Assembly: GCF_030646845.1 (NCBI RefSeq)
Contig: NZ_JAUSLE010000069.1
Location: forward strand, 62,001-126,000
Direction: 5' to 3'
DNA: 64,000 nt
From: Rhodoferax sp.
GTDB taxonomy: Bacteria; Pseudomonadota; Gammaproteobacteria; Burkholderiales; Burkholderiaceae_C
Made by a program: the position numbers and the translations under genes. The stretch's first letter is position 1, and the number at the start of each line of letters is the position of its first letter. Below, piece by piece: positions 56,250 through 64,000 of this stretch. Under the pieces are notes generated by a model, which was not told where the DNA came from, ran no database searches, and saw nothing but the letters and a program-made list of their open reading frames with translations.

Positions 56250-57071
56250 ATGTCCAACCGAACTGTATTTTTTATTTCCGATGGCACCGGCATCACCGCG
56301 GAAACCTTTGGAAATGCCATCCTGGCCCAGTTTGAAACCAAAGCGCGCCACGTGCGCCTGCCCTTCATTGACTCCGTGGACAAGGCCCACCAGGCCGTGC
56401 GCCAGATCAATCATGCAGGAATCGTGGACGGAAAGAGACCGATTGTGTTTACCACGCTGGTCAATATGGAGGTGCTCAAGGTCATCACCGACGGCTGCCA
56501 GGGCATGCTGCTGGACATGTTCGGCACCTTCGTGCATCCGCTTGAGACCGAGCTCCAGATCAAGTCCCACCATCGCGTTGGCCGCTTCAGCGACGCCAGC
56601 AAGAGCAAGGAATACCAGTCGCGCATTGAAGCCATCAACTTCTCGTTGGCCCATGACGATGGACAGTCCCACCGCGACCTGGAGCATTCCGATGTCATTC
56701 TGGTGGGTGTCAGCCGCAGCGGAAAGACGCCGACCTCGCTCTACCTGGCGATGCAATACGGGCTCAAGGCCTCCAACTACCCGCTGATTCCTGAGGACTT
56801 TGAACGCCGGCATTTGCCGCCAGCGCTGAAAGCGCACCAGCACAAACTGTTTGGCCTGACGATCCAGCCCGAACGCCTGAGCGAGATTCGCAACGAGCGC
56901 CGACCCAACTCGGTCTACGCGTCACTGGAAAACTGCCGAATGGAAGTGAATGAGGCCGAGGCCATGATGCGACGCGCCGGTATCCGCTGGCTGTCAACCA
57001 CGACCAAATCGATCGAAGAGATCGCGACCACCATCCTGCAGGAAATCAGGCCGGAGCGGCTCGCTTATTGA
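56250..57071 (+). CDS. ppsR: PEP synthase regulatory protein (kinase/pyrophosphorylase, DUF299)
   Basis: 273 aa from ATG 56250 ([20 protein letters not shown]); the longer frame adds 13 poor residues. Nucleotide-binding loop [15 protein letters not shown] near 152-166. PpsR inactivates PEP synthase by ADP-dependent threonine phosphorylation and reverses it by phosphorolysis. Divergent from ppsA with a 234-bp shared region. Confidence 0.95.
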   Translation: MSNRTVFFISDGTGITAETFGNAILAQFETKARHVRLPFIDSVDKAHQAVRQINHAGIVDGKRPIVFTTLVNMEVLKVITDGCQGMLLDMFGTFVHPLETELQIKSHHRVGRFSDASKSKEYQSRIEAINFSLAHDDGQSHRDLEHSDVILVGVSRSGKTPTSLYLAMQYGLKASNYPLIPEDFERRHLPPALKAHQHKLFGLTIQPERLSEIRNERRPNSVYASLENCRMEVNEAEAMMRRAGIRWLSTTTKSIEEIATTILQEIRPERLAY

Positions 57072-57105
57072 TCTGGATCCCGCGGCTCGCAGTCGAGCGG
57101 AGGAT

Positions 57106-57148
57106 CTTATTGAGAATCATTGCTATTTGCATGGATTTTGCGTATACT
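57106..57148 (+). promoter_or_regulatory. feo promoter with Fur box
   Basis: -35 TTGCTA (57120-57125), exact 17-bp spacer, -10 TATACT (57143-57148). A Fur-like 19-mer at 57106-57124 (core GAGAATCATT) matches 12 of 19 of the classic consensus and covers the -35, so Fur-Fe(II) should block the promoter. Confidence 0.7.
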
Positions 57149-57218
57149 GGCATTGGGCAGCCAGGATGATGGTCAATCATTACCGCAAGTCCGCGCCCCA
57201 ATTCACACCACAACGCCC

Positions 57219-57527
57219 ATGCTACCCAGGCCACTGAAGACGATCGCAACGCCCACAGTCTGCAATTCCGTCGATCAGATGGCGCCCCGCAGCAGCGCAA
57301 CCGTCCTCGGCCTGGTTGAGCCAGCGGGTGCGGGCGGTGAATCGGGTGTCGTGCGCCGCTTGGCTGAGCTGGGTTTTTTGCCCGGTGAAATAGTCACCGT
57401 CCTGCGACGTGGACCAGGCGGGCGGGAACCCATCGCGGTGCAAATTGGAGAGACGGTTTTTGCACTCCGAAGCCTTGAAGCCTCCTGCATCCAGGTCCAG
57501 AGTTGCGTTGTGGCGGGACAGCCATGA
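57219..57527 (+). CDS. feoA: Ferrous iron transport protein FeoA
   Basis: 102 aa if started at ATG 57219; the start is uncertain because no ribosome-binding site stands out, and ATG 57279 is possible. The longest frame starts at a point that would lie upstream of the promoter -10. The last 80 residues are the FeoA SH3-like domain (GESGVVRRLAELGFLPGEIV, EPIAVQIGETVFALRSLEA). FeoA aids FeoB. Overlaps feoB by 4 nt. Confidence 0.9.
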   Translation: MLPRPLKTIATPTVCNSVDQMAPRSSATVLGLVEPAGAGGESGVVRRLAELGFLPGEIVTVLRRGPGGREPIAVQIGETVFALRSLEASCIQVQSCVVAGQP

Positions 57528-59458
57528 ACCCAATGACGCCCATGGCTGCGCGCCAGTCCTACGTTGCGTTGGTGGGCAATCCCAACTGCGGCAAGACTGC
57601 GCTGTTCAACCTGCTCACCGGGGCACGCCAGAAGGTCGCCAACTACGCCGGAGTCACGGTGGAACGCAAGCAAGGCCATGCCCAGCTGGCCGACGGAGGT
57701 ACCATCTCCATCGTCGATTTGCCGGGCACCTACAGCTTGAACCCCACGACCGCCGACGAGTCGGTGACGCATGATGTGCTGATGGGGCTTCGTTCTGGAG
57801 AAACACCGCCCGACGCCATCGTGGCCGTGGTGGATGCCACCAATTTGCGCATGAACCTGCGACTGGTGCTGCAACTGCGCGCGCTGGGCCAGCCCATGGT
57901 GGTAGCCCTGAACATGATGGATGTGGCGCGAGCGCACGGTCTGCAAATCGACGTGACGAAGCTCAGCGCCGAACTCGGTCTGCCGGTGGTGGAGACCGTC
58001 GCCATCGACAACAGCCTGCTCGGCAAGGGCATGGCGCGCTGGACAGGTCACGCTGTAGAAAATGGCCGCGAAGCCCTGCTGGCAGCAGCCCAGCAGGCCC
58101 TGGCAACCCAGACTCGGAAAATTGAGCGCCCCGATCCCTCCCACCAGGTGCCGCTTGACCAGCTGCTGCTGCAACAGCAGGTCAACCGTATCCTCGCCGT
58201 GACGGTCCCCAAAGCGCCCCGCATCAAGCGCTTCAACGACCGCATCGATGCCGTGGTGATGCACCCGGTCTGGGGACTGGTGCTGCTGTCAGCTCTGTTG
58301 ATGATGATTTTTCAGGCGGTGTTTTCATGGGCCAACGTGCCGATGGACGCCATCAAGGAGGTCGTGGCCGCAATCGGCGACTTCATCCGGACAAACATGC
58401 CGGAAGGGATGCTGCGAAGCCTGCTGGTAGACGGCGTGGTGGCGGGCCTGGGCGGGGTGGTGGTGTTCTTGCCGCAAATCCTGATCTTGTTCTTCTTCAT
58501 CCTGCTGCTCGAGGATTCGGGTTATCTGCCGCGTGCTGCCTTTTTGCTGGACAACGTGATGGGCAAGGTGGGCCTGTCGGGTCGCGCCTTCATTCCTCTC
58601 TTGTCCAGCTTTGCCTGCGCCATTCCGGGCATCATGGCCACCCGCACCATCCCGAACTGGCGGGACCGACTGGCCACCATCATGATTGCGCCGTTGATGA
58701 CCTGTTCGGCCCGGCTGCCTCTCTACGCCTTGTTGATCGGGGCCTTCATTCCAGCACGTGATGTCGGAATGTTCAATCTGCAGGGCCTGACCCTGTTTGG
58801 CCTGTACGCTGCCGGCATTCTGTCAGCCATGGCGGTGGCCTGGATCTTCAAGCGCACCTGGATGAAAAGCAGCTACCAGCCGCTGATGCTCGAATTGCCC
58901 CCCTATCGCACGCCCAATTTGCGCAACTTGCTGCTGGGGCTGTGGCAACGGGCCGCCATCTTTTTGCAGCGGGTCGGCACCATCATTTTTGCCGTGATGG
59001 TATTGCTGTGGTTCCTGTCCAGCTTCCCCGGCCCGCCGCCGGGGGCCACTGGGGCCGCCATTCAATACAGCTTTGCCGGCATGCTGGGCCACGCGCTGGA
59101 ATATGTTTTCGCCCCGATTGGGTTCAACTGGCAGATTTCTCTCGCGCTGGTGCCGGGCATGGCGGCACGCGAAGTTGCCGTGGGCGCCTTGGCGACCGTT
59201 TACTCCTTGTCGTCCACGGGCGAGGAAACGGCCCAGGCACTCGGGCCCATCATTGCCCAGGGCTGGTCCATGGCCACGGCCTATTCGCTGCTGGCCTGGT
59301 ACGTGTTTGCGCCGCAATGCATCTCCACGCTGGTCGTGGTCAGACGCGAAACCAACTCCTGGCGCTACCCGGCCTTGATGGCGGCCTACCTGTTTGCCCT
59401 GGCCTACCTGGCATCGTTCATCACGTTTCGCCTTGTGACGGCACTCACGCACAATTGA
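57524..59458 (+). CDS. feoB: Ferrous iron transporter FeoB
   Basis: 644 aa from ATG 57524 (ATGA overlap with the feoA stop). N-terminal G domain: G1 GNPNCGKT (18-25), G3 DLPGTYSLNP, G4 NMMD. Membrane part from about residue 255 with two Gate-type halves (RAFIPLLSSFACAIPGIMATR, VPGMAAREVAVGALATVY). Imports Fe(II) across the inner membrane. The protein is shorter than E. coli FeoB (773 aa) through a smaller C-terminal region. Followed 5 nt later by a small membrane protein gene. Confidence 0.96.
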   Translation: MNPMTPMAARQSYVALVGNPNCGKTALFNLLTGARQKVANYAGVTVERKQGHAQLADGGTISIVDLPGTYSLNPTTADESVTHDVLMGLRSGETPPDAIVAVVDATNLRMNLRLVLQLRALGQPMVVALNMMDVARAHGLQIDVTKLSAELGLPVVETVAIDNSLLGKGMARWTGHAVENGREALLAAAQQALATQTRKIERPDPSHQVPLDQLLLQQQVNRILAVTVPKAPRIKRFNDRIDAVVMHPVWGLVLLSALLMMIFQAVFSWANVPMDAIKEVVAAIGDFIRTNMPEGMLRSLLVDGVVAGLGGVVVFLPQILILFFFILLLEDSGYLPRAAFLLDNVMGKVGLSGRAFIPLLSSFACAIPGIMATRTIPNWRDRLATIMIAPLMTCSARLPLYALLIGAFIPARDVGMFNLQGLTLFGLYAAGILSAMAVAWIFKRTWMKSSYQPLMLELPPYRTPNLRNLLLGLWQRAAIFLQRVGTIIFAVMVLLWFLSSFPGPPPGATGAAIQYSFAGMLGHALEYVFAPIGFNWQISLALVPGMAAREVAVGALATVYSLSSTGEETAQALGPIIAQGWSMATAYSLLAWYVFAPQCISTLVVVRRETNSWRYPALMAAYLFALAYLASFITFRLVTALTHN

Positions 59459-59463
59459 CCACC

Positions 59464-59736
59464 ATGAACGCGCACTTCCTGTTTGACGTTTTCCAGTTTC
59501 TGGTGGTTGCTGCACTGGTCGTGGGTTGCGGCGTGTACTGTCTGCTCACGCTCGCCCCCGACATTGTCAAACGACCGTTGAGACAGCTGTTGCTGCGCTT
59601 CCCGCTCCCGGCCTTTGTCACAGCAAGGCTGCGGCAACCCACAGCCACCGGCGCTTGTGGTTCGAGTTGCGGCGGCGCCTGCCCCTCCACTGCCGCCACC
59701 CCACAAGCAGTGAAGTGGCATCCCCGGAAGCCCTGA
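59464..59736 (+). CDS. Small Cys-rich membrane protein of the feo operon (DUF6587-like)
   Basis: 90 aa, ATG 59464, 5 nt after feoB. One membrane helix at about 8-30 (DVFQFLVVAALVVGCGVYCLL, cysteines 22 and 26 inside it), a basic segment, then Cys65-x3-Cys69-x3-Cys73 (ACGSSCGGAC). It takes the place of FeoC but has no winged helix. Small Cys-rich single-pass proteins behind FeoB are known in many bacteria; the Cys cluster may bind iron or respond to redox (inference). The DUF6587 label is from memory of the family. Confidence 0.82.
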   Translation: MNAHFLFDVFQFLVVAALVVGCGVYCLLTLAPDIVKRPLRQLLLRFPLPAFVTARLRQPTATGACGSSCGGACPSTAATPQAVKWHPRKP

Positions 59737-59746
59737 CGGCCAGGGA

Positions 59747-60949
59747 TCACAGCACGACCCAATGGTTGTCAACGGCCATGGCGTCGGGCCATTTCAGAAA
59801 ACCTGGCGCAATCGCCGGATGCCAGCGCCCTACCCCTCGGGATGCACCCAGCAGAACACCCTGCGGCTGCTTCGCCGGTCCCCAAGGCGCCAGCGCCCCC
59901 ACCTCCTGCAAGTTCGCCACCACCACCAGATCAGCAGGCGCTTCTGGAGACCACTGCAGAGCCATGTTGGTGCGTTGGCAACTCAACACAAACCCGCCCT
60001 GCGGCCCGGCGGCAATATCCCCGGCATAGCCACCGCCTGCGGGCAGCATCGTTGGTGTCAGCAGCTTGTCACCGTCCCACACCGCCAGCACCGGGGAACT
60101 TCTGCGCAGCATCAGGTCGTCATGTTCGTTTTGCAGAGCGATGCCCAGCAGGGGCCTGTGGTTCCCTGACTCACCGGCATCAGGTTGCGGATGACTCCAG
60201 GCCAGATGCCGCATCCCCAGCCGCTGGTCTTTCAAACGCCATTGACCCAGTCGCTCACCAGTGACAGGATCCAGTCGGACCAGCGACGAATCCATCAAGT
60301 GCAGATCACGTTTCTTGTCCGCTTCGGCTCGAAGGATGCCGCCGTTGGCCACCATCAGCGCGCCAGTCGCATCCACCAGCAACTGGTGTGGCTCCACACC
60401 GTGCGTGCGCCACTGCGCGACCTTGCGCAGGCTGCGCCGCTCGCGCACACCGACCCAGCCCTGACCAGACAGGGGGTTGGTCTCGGCGGTGTAAAGCCAC
60501 TCGCCGTCGGGACTGGCGCAGACATGACCGTCCAGTGTGCGCCCCTCGGCCTCGCTGTCCATTCGGTGCCATTGCACAACCTGACCCTGCGCATCGCAGC
60601 GCAGCAGCCACTGCCCCGGACGGCTGGCCACGGCGACAAAGCCACCGCCCGGCTCGGCCAAAAGGCCGTGGGCCCGGGTCGGCACCGGCACTGCGGACCT
60701 CACTTCAACAAGCCCGGCAGACCAATCGATCTGCAACAGGCCGACGAAATTACCCGGCACGCCGGCGCGGCTGCGCCAGGCAGCGGCCAGTGTGAGTGAC
60801 TGAGGTGGCGCTGCGGGAATAGCCACTGGCTCATCCGGCGAGGCCTGTGATTTGGCAGGGGTCGACAACTGCGCTGCAGCAACGCCAGGCATCAGGGATG
60901 CAGCAAACGCCACCGAGGCGCCTTCCAGGAAACAACGTTTTTTCATCAT
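59747..60949 (-). CDS. DUF1513 exported protein, beta-propeller-like
   Basis: 400 aa. N-terminal signal MMKKRCFLEGASVAFAASLMPGVAAA with a KR-C-FLEG pattern close to, but not exactly, a Tat twin-arginine motif. The mature part is the DUF1513 domain (LLAEPGGGFVAVASRPGQWL, GHVCASPDGEWLYTAETN, VEPHQLLVDATGALMVANGG, PAGGGYAGDIA), probably a seven-bladed propeller. DUF1513 genes usually sit with imelysin/EfeO-type periplasmic iron genes; here it is divergent from a TonB receptor across a Fur-box promoter, supporting an iron role. Function unknown. Confidence 0.88.
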   Translation of the reverse strand: MMKKRCFLEGASVAFAASLMPGVAAAQLSTPAKSQASPDEPVAIPAAPPQSLTLAAAWRSRAGVPGNFVGLLQIDWSAGLVEVRSAVPVPTRAHGLLAEPGGGFVAVASRPGQWLLRCDAQGQVVQWHRMDSEAEGRTLDGHVCASPDGEWLYTAETNPLSGQGWVGVRERRSLRKVAQWRTHGVEPHQLLVDATGALMVANGGILRAEADKKRDLHLMDSSLVRLDPVTGERLGQWRLKDQRLGMRHLAWSHPQPDAGESGNHRPLLGIALQNEHDDLMLRRSSPVLAVWDGDKLLTPTMLPAGGGYAGDIAAGPQGGFVLSCQRTNMALQWSPEAPADLVVVANLQEVGALAPWGPAKQPQGVLLGASRGVGRWHPAIAPGFLKWPDAMAVDNHWVVL

Positions 60950-60973
60950 GCAAGTTAAAAAATTAAAACACGA

Positions 60974-61003
60974 TTGTAACTAATAACGATTCGCATTTAT
61001 AAT
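60974..61003 (+). promoter_or_regulatory. Divergent iron promoter with Fur box
   Basis: For the TonB receptor: -35 TTGTAA (60974-60979), 18-bp spacer, -10 TATAAT (60998-61003). Between them lies TAATAACGATTCGCA (60981-60995), matching 11 of 15 of the Fur core TGATAATCATTATCA on the other strand. The same site can control the DUF1513 gene. Confidence 0.7.
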
Positions 61004-61097
61004 TAATCTGCATCACCAATTAAGCCAGCCACACCGCGCACTCGTTTGGCGTTTGCGGATTCAGCCAGCCAGCCACTCCCTGAACCTGACCACTACC

Positions 61098-63368
61098 ATG
61101 TCCAAACGCTCAAAAATACAGCAAAAAAAGGCTCTAGCCCACGTGTCTATTGCACAGCCAGCTATTAAACTAATAGCAAAATCATCTCCCCTGCTTCCCT
61201 TGGGGGCCATGTTGCTGGCGGGCTCGATGAACGCCATGGCACAGCAAACCACCGCCGACCCGGACAAGACCCTCAAACCCGTCGTGGTCAAGGAAAAAGC
61301 CGAAGCACCCGAGGGCAAGGATGCCCTGCGCGCGACCACCACCACGATTGGCAAGGGCAAACAGCAACTGCGCGACATTCCCCAGTCGGTGACCGTTGTG
61401 ACTGAAAAGCTGATTGACGACCGCAACCTGGACACCGTCAAAGAGGCGTTGAAGAACACCAGCGGCATCTCCTTCCTGGCGGCAGAAGGCGGCGAGGAAG
61501 ACATTCGGCTGCGCGGCTTCTCCCTGCAAGCCACGGGCGACGTCTTCATTGACGGCATGCGCGATCCGGCGTTTTACGAGCGCGACACCTTCAACCTGGA
61601 TCGGCTGGAAGTACTGCGCGGCTCCGCCTCGATGCTGTTTGGCCGCGGCTCCACCGGCGGCGCGGTGAATCAGGTCAGCAAACAGCCCCGCACCATGGAC
61701 GAAAACGAAATCTCGATCACGGCGGGCAGTCACAACTACCTCCGCGCCACGGGTGACTTCAACATCCAGACAGGCGAAAACGCCGCGCTGCGCATCAACG
61801 CGATGGCAACCAGGGCCGACAACAATGGCGCTGGCAGCAGCCTGGACAAAAAAGGCATCGCCGCCACCTACCGCTTTGGCATTGGAACAAGGGACGAGTT
61901 CTCTGTAGGCCTTTACGACCTGCAAAACAACAACGGCATGAACTACGGCATGCCGTGGATCCGGCCCACCGCCGCATCCCCGGTATCAGACACAACGCTC
62001 ATCGACAAACTCGATCCCAGCGCCTACTTTGGCATGGCCAGCGACTACAACGGCGGCAGCGCCCAGCACGTCACCGCCAGCCATACCCACCGCTTTCAGG
62101 ATGACAGCGAACTGAAAACGTCCGTCCGTAAAGGAAGCTATGAGCGCGACCAGCGCGCTGGCACGGTGCGTCTGGCCAGCGGCACCAACCTGGCCAACTT
62201 CTCCGGCGCCACAGTGTTGAATCGCGGCACCCAATTGAAGATCCAGGACATGGACACGCTGTATCTGCAAAGCGACTACAGCGCCAAGTTCAAGGCACTG
62301 GGCCTGCAGCACGAACTGCTGGCCGGTGCAGACTTTGCCGATGAAAAGCGCCAGGTGTACGCGGCCCGCACCGCAGCCCAAGGCGGCGTCAACCTGACCA
62401 AGCCCAGCACGACCGCGGGCACGCCGGATGACGGCGCGTCCATCAATGAATCGTCCCGCGTGCTGCGCCAGACCAATCAGTTCGACTCCACCGGCTACGG
62501 CCTGTACGTGCAAGACCTGGTGCAGGTGGCGCCGCACTGGAAACTGCTGGCAGGCCTGCGCTATGACAACCTGACGGGCGACTACAGCACTTTCGCCATT
62601 CCCAACAACGCGGCGGGCCCCGTCACCACCACCAGCTATTTGATGAAGGTGTCCGAGATCAGCAAACGGGTGGGCGTGCTGTACCAGCCCAATGAGTTGC
62701 AGTCCTACCATTTCTCGGCTGCCACCTCCTTCAACACCTCGGGTGAAGCGTATTCACTCAGCGCCAACAACCAGGATATTCCACCAGAGCAAAGCATCAA
62801 CCTGGAGCTGGGCGCCAAGCTCGATTCGGCCGACAAACGCTTCACCACCCGTCTGGCGCTGTTCCGCTCGACCAAGCTGCATGAACGCAACACCGACCCG
62901 CTGGTCAATCTGGTGACTCTCTCGGGCAAGCGCCATGTGGCAGGCTTTGAAGTGGATGTGGCGGGCAAGCTCACACCGCAATGGGAGATCTATGGCTCCT
63001 ACATGTGGATACCCGAGGCCAACATCGACATTGGCGTGGCCGGCTCGGAGGGCCAGGGCACGCGCCCCTCGCTCACCCCGGAGCACAGCGGCACGGTGTG
63101 GAATACCTACCAGCTCACCTCGCAGTGGCGCGTAGGCCTGGGTGTGAACTTCCGCGGTGAGCAGACACCGATTCGCAACCCCGGCTGGACGGTAGACAGC
63201 TACGTGACCGCCGACCTGATGGCGGAGTACAGGATCAATGACCGGTTCACGCTCAAAGGCAATGTGAGCAACATCACCAACAAGCTGTACGCGGATGCGC
63301 TCTACACCGGCCACTACATTCCGGGGGCTGGCCGTACCGTGCAACTGACCCTCAACGCCAAGTTCTAA
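61098..63368 (+). CDS. TonB-dependent siderophore receptor (Fiu/PiuA-like)
   Basis: 756 aa from ATG 61098. An unusually long leader (about 49 residues, cleavage after MNAMA) contains KALAHVSIAQPAIKLIAK, encoded by a repeat-element copy. Plug domain about 85-200 (LRDIPQSVTVVTEKLIDDRN, DVFIDGMRDPAFYERD, VLRGSASMLFGRGSTGGAVN), then a 22-strand-type barrel ending in Phe (TLNAKF). A PKHD-type hydroxylase follows 18 nt downstream, the same pairing as fiu-ybiX and piuA-piuC, so catecholate-type ferric siderophores are likely ligands (inference). Confidence 0.93.
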   Translation: MSKRSKIQQKKALAHVSIAQPAIKLIAKSSPLLPLGAMLLAGSMNAMAQQTTADPDKTLKPVVVKEKAEAPEGKDALRATTTTIGKGKQQLRDIPQSVTVVTEKLIDDRNLDTVKEALKNTSGISFLAAEGGEEDIRLRGFSLQATGDVFIDGMRDPAFYERDTFNLDRLEVLRGSASMLFGRGSTGGAVNQVSKQPRTMDENEISITAGSHNYLRATGDFNIQTGENAALRINAMATRADNNGAGSSLDKKGIAATYRFGIGTRDEFSVGLYDLQNNNGMNYGMPWIRPTAASPVSDTTLIDKLDPSAYFGMASDYNGGSAQHVTASHTHRFQDDSELKTSVRKGSYERDQRAGTVRLASGTNLANFSGATVLNRGTQLKIQDMDTLYLQSDYSAKFKALGLQHELLAGADFADEKRQVYAARTAAQGGVNLTKPSTTAGTPDDGASINESSRVLRQTNQFDSTGYGLYVQDLVQVAPHWKLLAGLRYDNLTGDYSTFAIPNNAAGPVTTTSYLMKVSEISKRVGVLYQPNELQSYHFSAATSFNTSGEAYSLSANNQDIPPEQSINLELGAKLDSADKRFTTRLALFRSTKLHERNTDPLVNLVTLSGKRHVAGFEVDVAGKLTPQWEIYGSYMWIPEANIDIGVAGSEGQGTRPSLTPEHSGTVWNTYQLTSQWRVGLGVNFRGEQTPIRNPGWTVDSYVTADLMAEYRINDRFTLKGNVSNITNKLYADALYTGHYIPGAGRTVQLTLNAKF
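61130..61177. repeat. Interspersed hairpin element, copy 9 (inside receptor signal peptide)
   Basis: 48 nt: GGCTCTAGCCC, 20-nt spacer, GCTATTAAACTAATAGC. In frame from codon 12 to codon 27 of the TonB receptor. Confidence 0.8.
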
Positions 63369-63386
63369 ACCCTTCAAGCCAACGCC

Positions 63387-64000
63387 ATGCTGCTCCACAT
63401 TCCCGACATCCTGACTGCTGATGAAGTGCGCCACGCCCAGAACCTCCTGGCCAGCGCACCCCGGGGCGATGGACGGCCGGGCGCGGGCGTGCAGGCGGCC
63501 CAGGTCAAGAACAACGAGCAGCTGCCGCATGATTGCGACGCTGCCCGTGACATACGCGCCATGGTCCTGCGGGGGCTGGACGCCAATCCGCTCTTCTTTT
63601 CGGCGGCCTTGCCCAAACGGGTGTTTCCGCCGCGACTGAACCGCTACGGCGGAGACAGCAATTACTACGGCAACCATATTGATGGCTCCGTGCGGTACTT
63701 GCCAGGTACCGGCCAGCGCGTTCGCACCGATGTGTCGTGCACGGTGTTTCTGTCCGACCCAACCGACTACGAGGGTGGCGAACTGTGTATTTCAGACACT
63801 TACGGCGAACAAGCCGTCAAGTTGCCGGCCGGTCACATGGTGCTGTACCCCGGCACCAGCCTGCACCAGGTCAAACCCGTGACGCGCGGCCACCGCCTGG
63901 CCTGCTTTTTCTGGATTGAGAGCATGGTGCGCAGCGACGAGCAGCGTCGCCTGCTGTATGAACTGGACATGAACCTGCTGCGCCTGCGTGAGCGCCATGG
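63387..64000 (+). CDS. PKHD-type Fe(II)/2-oxoglutarate hydroxylase (PiuC/YbiX-like), cut by window edge
   Basis: 204 codons visible, still open at the window end (full-length family about 225-230 aa). Iron ligands H97 and D99 (NHIDGS) and H160, with R170 for 2-oxoglutarate ([18 protein letters not shown]). Family members sit with iron-siderophore receptors and are induced by iron starvation; their substrate is not settled. Cotranscribed with the TonB receptor. Confidence 0.93.
   Translation, partial: MLLHIPDILTADEVRHAQNLLASAPRGDGRPGAGVQAAQVKNNEQLPHDCDAARDIRAMVLRGLDANPLFFSAALPKRVFPPRLNRYGGDSNYYGNHIDGSVRYLPGTGQRVRTDVSCTVFLSDPTDYEGGELCISDTYGEQAVKLPAGHMVLYPGTSLHQVKPVTRGHRLACFFWIESMVRSDEQRRLLYELDMNLLRLRERH

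Noticed and set aside
1..64000. CRISPR arrays, rRNA, phage or insertion sequences
   Set aside because: No regularly spaced direct repeats, rRNA segments, integrase/transposase genes or terminal inverted repeats were seen.

Overview
The window looks like a chromosomal segment of a high-GC betaproteobacterium of the order Burkholderiales, most likely family Comamonadaceae (Rhodoferax/Polaromonas-like). That placement is inferred from protein character and from conserved gene orders: thrS-infC-rpmI-rplT-pheS-pheT-ihfA-merR-tRNA-Pro, rpsF-priB-rpsR-rplI-dnaB, divergent ppsA/ppsR, and hom-thrC next to molybdopterin genes. It is a mostly housekeeping core region. I see no phage, insertion sequence, CRISPR array or obvious genomic island.

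Layout. 1-3.6 kb: a c-di-GMP type HD-GYP protein coupled to a truncated PAS protein (minus), then a YfcG-like glutathione transferase and a DsbA-fold isomerase (plus). 3.6-11.7 kb: tRNA-Pro(GGG) and the translation operon from thrS to ihfA and a MerR regulator (all minus). 11.9-15 kb: isocitrate lyase with paired operator-like palindromes, and an aldehyde dehydrogenase. 15-19.6 kb: putrescine uptake and gamma-glutamylation genes (puuA, potG, potH, potI, aldehyde dehydrogenase). 19.8-22.1 kb: an EamA exporter, RraA and a histone-H1-like/SWIB fusion protein. 22.3-27.9 kb: a complete dipeptide ABC operon with its binding protein last. 28-35.5 kb: a thiamine-diphosphate enzyme, a chemoreceptor, an MFS transporter, a stand-alone CZB zinc protein, a second EamA protein and a thioesterase. 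35.6-45 kb: clpB, the molybdopterin genes moaE-moaD-moeA-mobB, thrC-hom, and an AlaA-type aminotransferase. 45-51.2 kb: Mth938-like protein, Bcp, PhoH2-type PIN/ATPase, dnaB and the rpsF operon. 51.3-57 kb: a DUF4212-SSF fusion symporter, ppsA and ppsR. 57-64 kb: iron uptake: feoA-feoB with a Cys-rich small membrane protein, a DUF1513 protein, a TonB receptor and a PKHD-type hydroxylase, with two Fur-box promoters.

The most notable points are: (1) a family of nine ~48-bp interspersed elements, each a 17-bp GCTAT-N7-ATAGC hairpin, a ~20-nt spacer and a GGGCTAGAGGCC-like block; six lie between genes and three lie in coding sequence, one of them forming part of the TonB receptor leader peptide; (2) an AlaA-family aminotransferase whose expected PLP-binding lysine (position 240) reads as threonine; (3) a non-ATG (ATC) start for infC; (4) a terminator-like hairpin just ahead of thrS, which has no visible Shine-Dalgarno; (5) twin palindromes 30 bp apart before aceA; (6) a symporter carrying a coiled coil and an EF-hand loop. 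No wholly new multi-gene system is evident; the repeat family is the best candidate for undescribed biology.
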